A stretch of 64,000 nucleotides of DNA, from positions 1 to 64,000 of the forward strand of contig JBAVVD010000060.1 of the NCBI GenBank assembly GCA_049697115.1, written 5' to 3'. The translations under genes and the position numbers were made by a program. Below, in pieces: positions 8,741 to 15,584 of this stretch; position 1 is the stretch's first letter; the number at the start of each line of letters is the position of its first letter. This stretch comes from JBAVVD01 sp049697115 (GTDB lineage Bacteria; Acidobacteriota; Aminicenantia; Aminicenantales; UBA4085). The notes below the pieces were generated by a model, which saw nothing but the letters and a program-made list of their open reading frames with translations, was not told where the DNA came from and ran no database searches.

Positions 8741-8830
8741 ATGCTCCCAGAGACAAATGAAAAGAGAACTTTCATTTGTCTGAATCTCTGCCTTTCATCC
8801 TATTATTTCTATTTCTATTTCGGGCGGTAA
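8741..8830 (+). CDS. Tyr/Phe-rich leader peptide (attenuator peptide)
   Basis: A 29-residue frame that ends YYFYFYFGR and then TAA. Seven consecutive codons (8801-8821) are Tyr, Tyr, Phe, Tyr, Phe, Tyr, Phe. It lies between a strong promoter and pheA-tyrA, whose products make Phe and Tyr. This is the layout of the pheL/trpL type of leader peptide, in which ribosome stalling senses charged tRNA. The peptide is presumably without function as a protein. Its start codon coincides with the predicted transcription start and no Shine-Dalgarno precedes it. The last codons form the 5' arm of the hairpin at 8821-8836, and the stop codon lies in its loop. Confidence 0.85.
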   Translation: MLPETNEKRTFICLNLCLSSYYFYFYFGR

Positions 8831-8836
8831 CGCCCG
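8751..8836 (+). promoter_or_regulatory. attenuator hairpins of the pheA-tyrA leader
   Basis: Two perfect hairpins. The first, inside the leader peptide frame, pairs 8751-8762 (AGACAAATGAAA) with 8770-8781 (TTTCATTTGTCT), 12 bp with a 7-nt loop, and could be a pausing hairpin. The second pairs CGGGCG (8821-8826) with CGCCCG (8831-8836) around a GTAA loop that contains the leader stop codon. A ribosome stalled on the last Tyr/Phe codons would cover its 5' arm. The following AACTATATTCTTT is only partly T-rich, so termination is likely but not certain; translation control is the alternative. Confidence 0.7.
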
Positions 8837-8929
8837 AACTATATTCTTTCCACCACTGAATTCCTTTTCAAAAATAATTCTTTAAATTTTTACAGGTGAA
8901 CCATGAAAAACATTAACTGGAGGAATATT

Positions 8930-9988
8930 ATGGAACTGAATGATCTCCGCCGGAAAATCGATGAAGTGGACTTCAAAATCTTAAAGCTCTTCAATGAACG
9001 AATGGAATTGGCCATTCAGACAAAAAAGCTGAAACCCGGAATCGAAGATCCTTTGCGGGAGAAAGAGATTCTGCAGAAAGTCGCCCGGCTCAGAACAGAG
9101 CTGCTGAGCCCCAATTTTTTAAATGCTGTTTACGTGCACGTTATTGAGGAAAGCCGCCGCCGGCAGGGAGAGAACCGTCTTCTTGTCGGCTTTCAGGGAG
9201 AGCACGGCGCTTTCAGCGAAGCGGCGGCCAGAAAGTATCTTCCGGACCAGGTTTATATTCCCTTTGCTGAATTCGAAGAGATCTTTCTCTCCGTCGAGCA
9301 AGGGATTCTCGACTTCGGTATCGTGCCGGTTGAAAATTCCCTGGGCGGCGCCGTGACCCAGGTGAACGACCTTCTAATCAAAACCCCGCTCTCGGTCGCC
9401 GGAGAAGTCAATATCCAAATCAGGCACTGCCTGCTGACTTTGCACGGATCGGATCATAAAGAAATCAAAGCCGTTTATTCCCATCCCCAGGCGTTGGCCC
9501 AGTGCAAATCATTCATCCTTCGGAATAAGCTCGAGGGAAGGCCTTATTACGACACGGCCGGGGCGGCCAAAATGCTGGCCATTGAAAGACCCCGGGCGGC
9601 AGCCGCAATCGCCAGTGAGCTCTGCGCCGGATTGTATCATCTGGAAGTCATCAAGGCGGGCATCGAGGACAATCCGAGGAACCTGACAAGATTTCTCATA
9701 CTGGGCAAAGAGCCCGCCAAAGAAGGAAACAAGTGCTCGCTCGTTTTCTCTGCTCCCCATAAAGTGGGAGCGCTCTTCCATGTCCTCAAAATCTTTACGG
9801 AAGCAGGGATTAACCTGACGCGTATCGAGTCAGTTCCCATCGTGGGGAAGGACATTCATTATGCCTTTTTTACGGACTTCCAGGGCTCTGACAGGGAACC
9901 GGTTGTGAAGGAAACCCTGGAGAGGGTGAAACAACAGTCTCTGACGTATAAATTTCTCGGCTGCTACACAGAGGAAAAAATCCAATGA
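8930..9988 (+). CDS. pheA: bifunctional chorismate mutase / prephenate dehydratase (P-protein)
   Basis: Makes phenylpyruvate from chorismate through prephenate for phenylalanine synthesis. Residues 1-75 are an AroQ-type chorismate mutase (LNDLRRKIDEVDFKILKLFNER). The dehydratase domain follows (GEHGAFSEAAA, PVENSLGGAVTQ, and the catalytic TRF in NLTRFLIL). A C-terminal ACT domain (INLTRIESVP) normally binds Phe for feedback inhibition. The frame opens at ATG 8903, but GGAGG at 8919-8923 is 6 nt before ATG 8930, which matches the family N-terminus, so 8930 is preferred (352 residues). It overlaps tyrA by 4 bp and lies behind the Tyr/Phe attenuator. Confidence 0.95.
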   Translation: MELNDLRRKIDEVDFKILKLFNERMELAIQTKKLKPGIEDPLREKEILQKVARLRTELLSPNFLNAVYVHVIEESRRRQGENRLLVGFQGEHGAFSEAAARKYLPDQVYIPFAEFEEIFLSVEQGILDFGIVPVENSLGGAVTQVNDLLIKTPLSVAGEVNIQIRHCLLTLHGSDHKEIKAVYSHPQALAQCKSFILRNKLEGRPYYDTAGAAKMLAIERPRAAAAIASELCAGLYHLEVIKAGIEDNPRNLTRFLILGKEPAKEGNKCSLVFSAPHKVGALFHVLKIFTEAGINLTRIESVPIVGKDIHYAFFTDFQGSDREPVVKETLERVKQQSLTYKFLGCYTEEKIQ

Positions 9989-10758
9989 AAATCGTTGTGC
10001 TGGGATTCGGTCATATGGGCTCCTGGATCGCCGTGGAGCTGGCCAAACGGCATGATGTTTTTATATACGACATCGATAAAAGAAAAACGAAACGCGTTAA
10101 AAACCTCGGCGTCATCCGGGCCAAAAAAGAAATCCTCCATCTTTCCCCAGGGATTCTGGTCAACGCCGTCAGCCTCCCGAACACCGTCCAGGCTTTCAAA
10201 TCCGTGGCCCGATTTTTACCCGGGGACTGTCTGCTCTGCGACCTGGCCTCGGTCAAAGGCCGGATTGCGGATTACTATCAGGCCTGTCCTTTCAAATTCT
10301 TTTCCGCCCATCCCATGTTCGGCCCCACCTTTGCCAATGTCGAATCTCTCCGGGATGAAAACGTCATCCTCATCAGGGAATCTCATCCGGAGGGCACGGC
10401 CTTCTTTCAACCTTTTTTCCAATCTTTCGGACTTAAAATCCACATCGCCACATTTGCGGAGCATGACCGGATGACTGCCTATTCCCTGACGCTCCCCTTT
10501 GTTTTCTCTCTCGCTTTTGCCGCCTGTCTGGATCAGAAACCGGTCCCCGGAACGACTTTCAAGAAGCAAATGGCGATTGCCAAAGGACTGCTGGCTGAAG
10601 ACGATGGCCTGCTTTCCGAGATTCTCTTCAATCCCCACTCTCTGCCCCAGGTGGAACAGGTGACCCGCCGGCTTGAATTCTTGAAACACATCATCAAGGC
10701 CAGAGACTTCGAAGAAGCCCGAAAGTTTTTCGACAGATTGAGGGAGAATATCCAGTAA
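9985..10758 (+). CDS. tyrA: prephenate dehydrogenase (TyrA)
   Basis: Oxidatively decarboxylates prephenate to 4-hydroxyphenylpyruvate for tyrosine synthesis, using NAD or NADP. The Rossmann loop GFGHMGSW is at residues 7-14, and the prephenate site includes SAHPMFGPTF near residue 110 (catalytic His). The 257 residues are a compact form without an extra ACT or chorismate mutase domain; PheA supplies the mutase. It overlaps pheA by ATGA, implying translational coupling and common control by the leader attenuator. Pairing pheA with tyrA explains why the leader peptide carries both Phe and Tyr codons. Confidence 0.93.
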   Translation: MKIVVLGFGHMGSWIAVELAKRHDVFIYDIDKRKTKRVKNLGVIRAKKEILHLSPGILVNAVSLPNTVQAFKSVARFLPGDCLLCDLASVKGRIADYYQACPFKFFSAHPMFGPTFANVESLRDENVILIRESHPEGTAFFQPFFQSFGLKIHIATFAEHDRMTAYSLTLPFVFSLAFAACLDQKPVPGTTFKKQMAIAKGLLAEDDGLLSEILFNPHSLPQVEQVTRRLEFLKHIIKARDFEEARKFFDRLRENIQ

Positions 10759-10761
10759 CCG

Positions 10762-11970
10762 TTAAATGATGACCAGATGGCCGTCGGCTTCCGCCGCTTT
10801 AAGACGGCCGATTTCCGCACATTCACTGCCCCTGACCGTGCTCAGGTGAACCCATTGCCTTGCCCGCGTGACCCCCACAAAAAGCATCCGCTCCCGCGCT
10901 TCTCCCTTGACCGGAGAAAACGAACTCTCGGTCAGCCGCGGCAGGAAAACGCTGTCAAAGGTCAGCCCTTTGGCTGTCTGGTAGGTCATTATCTTGGGGA
11001 TATCATTCTCTAAATCGTACGGTCCGTGGAGCACATTCTGGGCATCGCTCTCTATCACCTTCTCAATTTCCACTCCCCTCTCCTTCAGGTCTTTCGCAAA
11101 TTCATGGAGGAGGCGGTTGGAGGAAACGACAATGCCGACATTCTCATTCAGGGACTGCCTCATGTGCACGGTGGCGGCTAACTGGTCCAGCTCCGCCTCC
11201 TCGGACGGAGCCACATAGAACAGAGGCATCTTTTTCTCTTGACCCGGGACCGCGATTTGTGCCAGAAATTTACGGCGACTGTCCTCCTCCGATAAAAAAT
11301 AGGAGGCCAGTTGGGCCACGGGCGGAGCATTCCTGTAGATTCCAGAAAGCCTGTCTTTTCTCATTTTCCGCTTGAGCGTTTCCAGAAGAAAAGTCTCTGA
11401 AGTTTTATTTTCGATGAGTTTCTGCTGGAAGTCGGCAAACACGGTCAGATGTTTGGCTGCCCGCTGGAGAATCTCGAAGACATCCGGGCTTAAATCCTGC
11501 CCGTCATCGACAAGGGCGAATTCCAGAATGTTCCGGAGGTCTTCTCTGTCTTCGAGCGCCTGCAAAACCTCTGAACGGATTATCGGGTAGTCGAGCCGCA
11601 AATTCACATAGATTCTGGGCAGATTTCTGGATATGTGCTCTTCATAGAATAACCGGCACCAGTGGTCAATTGTGGTCACGGACTCTTCCGGAAGTCCCAG
11701 AAGACGGATGCCGGACTTAATCGACTCACCGGCCATCTCATTGAAGACAAACAGCCGGTATCGGCTGGGAAGAGCGCCGGACGTTCCGGCAAGATAAGCC
11801 CCCCGGTGAAGGAATGTCTGTGTTTTTCCGGAGCCCGCCGGCCCAAGGATCATACAGTGCCGGTCCGCGGGCATCTCCACGATTTTCAACTGCTCCGGCG
11901 AAAGAGAGGAACGGGCCTTCAGCCGGGATTCTTGTCGGGCGCCCGTTTCGAAAATATTCGGCTTATTCAT
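10762..11970 (-). CDS. compact superfamily 1 (UvrD-like) helicase/ATPase
   Basis: A 402-residue ATPase with SF1 helicase motifs in order: Q-like region LSPEQLKIVEMP, Walker A GPAGSGKT near residue 45, Walker B variant VDDGQD (DEXQ-like, with DDGQ in place of DEAQ) near 172, TAKGLTFDSVFLP (motif V-like) near 335 and VGVTRARQWVHL (motif VI) near 368. It is much shorter than UvrD, Rep or PcrA (about 700 residues), so the 1B/2B insertions are largely absent. Such short proteins are often annotated only as ATP-binding or DNA/RNA helicase; the role is unknown. It is convergent with tyrA, 3 bp away. Confidence 0.8.
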   Translation of the reverse strand: MNKPNIFETGARQESRLKARSSLSPEQLKIVEMPADRHCMILGPAGSGKTQTFLHRGAYLAGTSGALPSRYRLFVFNEMAGESIKSGIRLLGLPEESVTTIDHWCRLFYEEHISRNLPRIYVNLRLDYPIIRSEVLQALEDREDLRNILEFALVDDGQDLSPDVFEILQRAAKHLTVFADFQQKLIENKTSETFLLETLKRKMRKDRLSGIYRNAPPVAQLASYFLSEEDSRRKFLAQIAVPGQEKKMPLFYVAPSEEAELDQLAATVHMRQSLNENVGIVVSSNRLLHEFAKDLKERGVEIEKVIESDAQNVLHGPYDLENDIPKIMTYQTAKGLTFDSVFLPRLTESSFSPVKGEARERMLFVGVTRARQWVHLSTVRGSECAEIGRLKAAEADGHLVII

Positions 11971-12074
11971 CCTCGGGATTTCGACGAACCATCATATCAG
12001 CCCTTCCGGTCAGCTTCAAGAGGACGAGTTCTCTGGGAACCTCTTGTTCTTTGTCCGGGCCTTTTTTCCGGATT

Positions 12075-12569
12075 TTAAATGATTCCGTGCGTCCGCTTCC
12101 ACTCCGCAAATGCTCTGTCTGCGTGTTCCAAAAATTGATCGCGCCGGTTCGGAGAGACTCTGATCTTCATTCTTTTTTTTCGGAGAATTTCTATCTGGCT
12201 TCCGTACGAAGTGATACAGCTGTATCCATACCAGACAATGATTCCTCTGGCCGCCCGCACCGATCGGAGCGTCTCAAATGGAATATTCCAGGAAAAAGCC
12301 CCGAACGTTATCTTGATCCCTTTCTGAAAAACGGAAATCTTACGCGGCAGAAAAAACCAGTAGACGGCCAGAACCAGGACAATCGAAGCGGCAAAGACGA
12401 CGGCCGCCAGGCCGGACTCCTTTCCAGGCTCTCGGGGAAAGATATCCGAGTAATAGGCATCGATGGCAAATAAAATCCCCAGGACCACGAGCAGAACAAA
12501 AGGAATCCCAAGCGCCAGCTTCACCCAGGGATCATATTTGATTCTGTCTTCAAAGAGAATCATGTCCAT
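12075..12569 (-). CDS. two-TM membrane protein with bacterial PH-like domain (hypothetical)
   Basis: About 165 residues. Two hydrophobic helices (ALGIPFVLLVVLGILFAI and AAVVFAASIVLVLAVYWFFL) are followed by a short beta-rich segment, KISVFQKGIKITFG..IPFETLRSVRAARG..IEILRKKRMKIRVSP, that resembles bacterial PH-domain membrane proteins. Function unknown. The longest frame begins at TTG 12599, but AAAGGAG lies inside it, 10 nt before ATG 12569, so the shorter start is preferred; ATG 12563 is possible. The helicase gene follows on the same strand after about 100 bp. Confidence 0.6.
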   Translation of the reverse strand: MDMILFEDRIKYDPWVKLALGIPFVLLVVLGILFAIDAYYSDIFPREPGKESGLAAVVFAASIVLVLAVYWFFLPRKISVFQKGIKITFGAFSWNIPFETLRSVRAARGIIVWYGYSCITSYGSQIEILRKKRMKIRVSPNRRDQFLEHADRAFAEWKRTHGII

Positions 12570-12660
12570 ATCCGGTTCACTCCTTTGAAAATCCGGCAAA
12601 GAGAGAGATATTTTACTTCATCTCTTTAAGGAATACACTATTACAATAAGCTGCTTCCTA

Positions 12661-12850
12661 ATACGAATGCAATAAATGACGTGACAGAATATATAAGGCG
12701 CTGTGGCCGCCCTTAAGCCCCCGTAGCGGAGGGGGGGCCTATCGGCTTATCCGATGGGGGGAACCGACGGGACTGGTTCCCCGGGGTTCGGGGACTGAGG
12801 GCGGCCACAGCGCCGATCAAAGATTATAACCTTATTTATTGCATCCGTAA
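12661..12850 (+). repeat. MITE-like palindromic element, copy 1
   Basis: A 190-bp element flanked by TA on both sides. Outer imperfect inverted ends (ATACGAATGCAATAAAT and, reversed, TTACGGATGCAATAAAT) enclose perfect 17-bp inverted arms, GGCGCTGTGGCCGCCCT (12697-12713) and its complement (12798-12814). The arms bound an 84-bp GC-rich core with small hairpins (CCCCC/GGGGG, ATCGG/CCGAT, GGAACC/GGTTCC). A second copy is at 59678-59866. TA flanks and inverted ends suggest a non-autonomous transposon of the IS630/Tc1 type; no transposase is present. It ends 5 bp from the stop codon of the AGCS gene. Confidence 0.85.
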
Positions 12851-12855
12851 TAGCC

Positions 12856-14217
12856 TCAGGCGCCCGGCCCGCGTCTCTGTCTGGCGATATACTCATTGAC
12901 CGTGCGAACGGCAATGTTCGAGAGCCCTATAAGGCCGATGAGATTGCAAAAGGCCATCATGCCGTTGAACACATCGCCCACCGACCACGCGGTCTCCGCT
13001 CCCAGCGCGGACCCGACGAATATCATCAGGCAATACAGCCAGCGGAAGGGAGTCCTTGTTTTTTCGCCAATGAGATAGCAGAAGGAAATTTCTCCATAGT
13101 AGGGATTCGCGACAAGAGTCGAATATCCGAAAAGAAATGAAGAGACGGCCACAATCAGCCCTCCGGCTGCAGGCATGGCCGCGTTGAAGGCGTTCACAGC
13201 CATCTGGGTGCTCGTCCCCTCGGTCCAGGCGCCGGTCACAAGCACGGCGAGAGCGGTCAGCGTGCAGACCACGATCGTATCGATAAAAACATCCAGGGAG
13301 GCAATCATCCCCTGGCGCGCCGGTTCCCCTGTTTTGGCCGCCGCGTGAAACACGGCGGCTGTCCCTGTGCCCGCCTCATTGGAATACGCTCCTCTGGCCA
13401 ATCCGTAGCGGATGGCACCGGCAACGGTCGCGCCGACTACTCCCCCGCCCACGGCCGATGGTTTGAAAGCCCCGACAAAGATGAGGGAGAATGCCTGAGG
13501 AATCTGCGAGGCAAAGGCCAACACCGTGACCAGCGCTCCTCCGATATAGACAAGGACCATGAAGGGGCTCAAAAAGACCGTCACGCGGGCGATGGACTTG
13601 ATGCCGCCGATAATGACAAGCCAGACGAGCAGCGCCAGGCCGGCTCCTGTAATCCAGGGTTCGATTCCGACCTGGGTTTTGAGGGCCAGAGAGATGGAGT
13701 TGGACTGGATTAAAGTTGTCCCAAACAGGGCTTTACTGCCCATGAAAAATGCAAAAATTGCGGCGAGCCACGACAGGCCGAGGCCATTGCGGATATAATA
13801 CATCGGCCCGCCCAGGACAGTTCCGTCCGCGGCAAACTGCTTGAATTTCTGCCCGAGTGCCGCCTCGACAATCTTGGTGGCCATGCCGAAAAAGGCGGAC
13901 ATCCACATCCAGAACACGGCGCCCGGACCTCCCATGGCAATGGCCGTGCAGACTCCGGCAATGTTCCCGTTTCCGATGGTTGCGGCCAGTGAAGTGGTGA
14001 GGGCCTGGAAGGGCGATATATCCCCGCGGATGCCTTCCCTTTTTTCTCCATAGCCTCTTCCACCCAACACCAGCCGGACGGAAAGGCCGAATCCCCGGAA
14101 CTGGAGGAATCGAAGCCTGATAGTTAAATAAAAGCCGACGCCGAGGAGAAGCAAAACCATGTGTGGGCCCCAGACGACGGCCCCGAAGAATCGAATAATC
14201 CGGTCGAACAGCTCCAT
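12856..14217 (-). CDS. alanine/glycine:cation symporter (AGCS family)
   Basis: Sodium-coupled amino acid importer of 453 residues with about 11 helices. Signature segments include FQALTTSLAATIGNGNIAGV, GGPGAVFWMWMSAFFGM and YSNEAGTGTAAVFHAAA, all characteristic of AGCS/AlsT proteins. The substrate is probably alanine or glycine, by family. Length is normal and no defects are seen. The stop codon lies directly beside copy 1 of the MITE-like element, which therefore may form part of its 3' untranslated region. The gene is separate from its upstream neighbour. Confidence 0.93.
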   Translation of the reverse strand: MELFDRIIRFFGAVVWGPHMVLLLLGVGFYLTIRLRFLQFRGFGLSVRLVLGGRGYGEKREGIRGDISPFQALTTSLAATIGNGNIAGVCTAIAMGGPGAVFWMWMSAFFGMATKIVEAALGQKFKQFAADGTVLGGPMYYIRNGLGLSWLAAIFAFFMGSKALFGTTLIQSNSISLALKTQVGIEPWITGAGLALLVWLVIIGGIKSIARVTVFLSPFMVLVYIGGALVTVLAFASQIPQAFSLIFVGAFKPSAVGGGVVGATVAGAIRYGLARGAYSNEAGTGTAAVFHAAAKTGEPARQGMIASLDVFIDTIVVCTLTALAVLVTGAWTEGTSTQMAVNAFNAAMPAAGGLIVAVSSFLFGYSTLVANPYYGEISFCYLIGEKTRTPFRWLYCLMIFVGSALGAETAWSVGDVFNGMMAFCNLIGLIGLSNIAVRTVNEYIARQRRGPGA

Positions 14218-14359
14218 CTCCGTATCAGGCCACTTCTCTGCCTGCGTTCCCCCCTTATATCACAGGAGAACTGGGTAGACCAATAAATCCGCTTTCCGAA
14301 ACTAAAACGATAGGTTTTAAAAAAGATCGCGCTTGAGCTGGATTTCCCGAGAGACTGGT

Positions 14360-14740
14360 CTATTTGGCCGCTTTGGGTTTACATAGAAGAAGCAACAGAT
14401 TAAAAACTAACAAAACAGCCGCGCTGACCCAGTGGAACCAACCTGTTGCAGCTTGCACAAAGTGAAAAACCACGATAGAAATGACCACCAGGAATCCTGT
14501 AATTATGGCACCGTTGATGATCGCCATATTTTTTTCAACATCTTTTAAGGCGAAGAGGAATAAAATCGCCCAACCCAGCGGGAAAATCCCGTACAATCGC
14601 AGAAAGAATCCTTGAGTTTCAAAGAAGCCTAAGGCAGCAAGCAGACTTTGAGGTGCGAAGGTAAATGTGAGAAACCAGAGAAAAAACAGGACAATGCCAA
14701 TCCAAAGAAGAAGTTTGATACACCCTGGATTTTTTACCAT
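14360..14740 (-). CDS. small four-helix membrane protein (hypothetical, BphX-like?)
   Basis: A 126-residue protein with four predicted transmembrane helices. They start at LLLWIGIVLFFLWFLTFTF, FFLRLYGIFPLGWAILFLFA, AIINGAIITGFLVVISIVVF and SAAVLLVFNLLLLLC. The arrangement recalls the BphX/DoxX-like group of small membrane proteins, but I cannot assign a function. The longest frame starts at 14809; GGGAGGA 8 nt before ATG 14740 makes the shorter start more credible. It lies between the AGCS gene and tRNA-Leu. Confidence 0.55.
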   Translation of the reverse strand: MVKNPGCIKLLLWIGIVLFFLWFLTFTFAPQSLLAALGFFETQGFFLRLYGIFPLGWAILFLFALKDVEKNMAIINGAIITGFLVVISIVVFHFVQAATGWFHWVSAAVLLVFNLLLLLCKPKAAK

Positions 14741-14924
14741 TGAGATTATCCTCCCTGAAATATATTTAAATTTGTCTTCGAAGATATAAAATAAGGTTCC
14801 TGTTGTCAAGCGAAAAAACGAATTGGTTCGGGCCTTGGTTTATTCGCTCCCTTTGCGCAGATCCCGGCCTCTCCATCAGACTGTGAAAACAGGAGATGAC
14901 ACTGGCATTTGATACAAAAGGAAA

Positions 14925-15010
14925 TGCCGAGGGCCGGACTTGAACCGGCACGGTTGTTGCCAACCGAGGGATTTTAAGTCCCTTGCGTCTACCAATTCCG
15001 CCACCCCGGC
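14925..15010 (-). tRNA. tRNA-Leu (anticodon TAA)
   Basis: Class II tRNA of 86 nt on the minus strand. Acceptor GCCGGGG pairs with CCTCGGC (one G-U), discriminator A, CCA not encoded. The anticodon loop CTTAAAA gives TAA, and the variable arm GGTTGGCAACAACC is long, as expected for Leu. The T arm is GCCGG-TTCAAGT-CCGGC. Its 5' 42 nt (14969-15010) are repeated with two mismatches at 17637-17678, bounding the islet between. Confidence 0.95.
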
Positions 15011-15017
15011 GAAAAAC

Positions 15018-15203
15018 TCACGGGAGCTTTATTTCCAAATCCTAGCAGATTTTTCTCGCCAAATTATCATTGATTTCCTTATGACGGGGAACCGTCGAGA
15101 CCTTGTTCTTTTTTCTTTTAACATAAACGCTGTGATTGGCGCCTTCTCTAAGCAATGCACAACCATACTACTCAAGATGCCTGAGGAGTTTCCTTCTTTT
15201 CAT
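15018..15203 (-). pseudogene. hicA: hicA toxin pseudogene (two in-frame amber stops)
   Basis: Absent as an intact frame, but readable by translating through two TAG codons. It opens MKRRKLLRHLE, stops, continues YGCALLREGANHSVYV (holding the HicA catalytic His in NHSVY), then KNKVSTVPRHKEI and LARKIC, and after a second TAG reads DLEI. This is the HicA mRNA interferase fold (about 60 residues). Both stops sit where other HicA proteins commonly have Lys, so each could be one AAG-to-TAG change. Its ATG overlaps the hicB stop codon (TAATG). The toxin is presumably dead. Confidence 0.8.
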
Positions 15204-15418
15204 TAAATCGAGAGTTCGATTTTTTCTCGAATAACCTTTTTTCCGCTGATTTCTTCTTCAGCAAGCTTTTTATTAGCTTCTAAAACGAGGCGAATCGCTT
15301 CTTTGAGGTTTTGGCGGGCCTCTTTTAATGTCGCCCCCTGAGTATTGGCACCTGGTAACTCTTCGATAAAAGCGATATAGCCGTGTTTGACTTTTTGAAA
15401 AACGGCTGTGAAGGACAT
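15203..15418 (-). CDS. hicB: HicB-family antitoxin
   Basis: A 71-residue HicB-type protein. It has the partial RNase H-like fold with FTAVFQKVKHGYIAFIEELPGANTQGATLKEARQNLKEAI, typical of HicB/UPF0150 antitoxins, and lacks a clear C-terminal DNA-binding domain. GAGGAG is 5 nt from the ATG. It overlaps the broken hicA by TAATG in the order hicB-hicA, the less common arrangement. With the toxin disrupted, this is an orphan antitoxin remnant inside the tRNA-Leu-bounded islet; it could still neutralise HicA toxins encoded elsewhere. Confidence 0.88.
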   Translation of the reverse strand: MSFTAVFQKVKHGYIAFIEELPGANTQGATLKEARQNLKEAIRLVLEANKKLAEEEISGKKVIREKIELSI

Positions 15419-15547
15419 TTGATCTCCTCTTTTTTGTAATTATCATATAAAACGTGGCCAGGGTCAAATCCTATGGTCAAGAATATCGAAGGCGTCAATC
15501 ACGACGCCGAAACCCAAAGGAGATTCAGGGCAAAACGAACAGCGTCC

Positions 15548-15576
15548 TTGACCTGTCCCGGATTTCTGATTATGCT
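15548..15576 (+). promoter_or_regulatory. promoter of the MutS-like gene
   Basis: TTGACC (15548-15553), a 17-bp spacer and TATGCT (15571-15576). The expected start site near 15583 is 2 nt before the first in-frame ATG (15585), and no Shine-Dalgarno is present. The mRNA would be essentially leaderless. Confidence 0.5.
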
Positions 15577-15584
15577 TCGGCACG

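Noticed and set aside
8757..8783. Alternative leader frame starting at ATG 8757
   Set aside because: It is out of frame with the Tyr/Phe run, only 8 codons long and lies inside the 12-bp hairpin.
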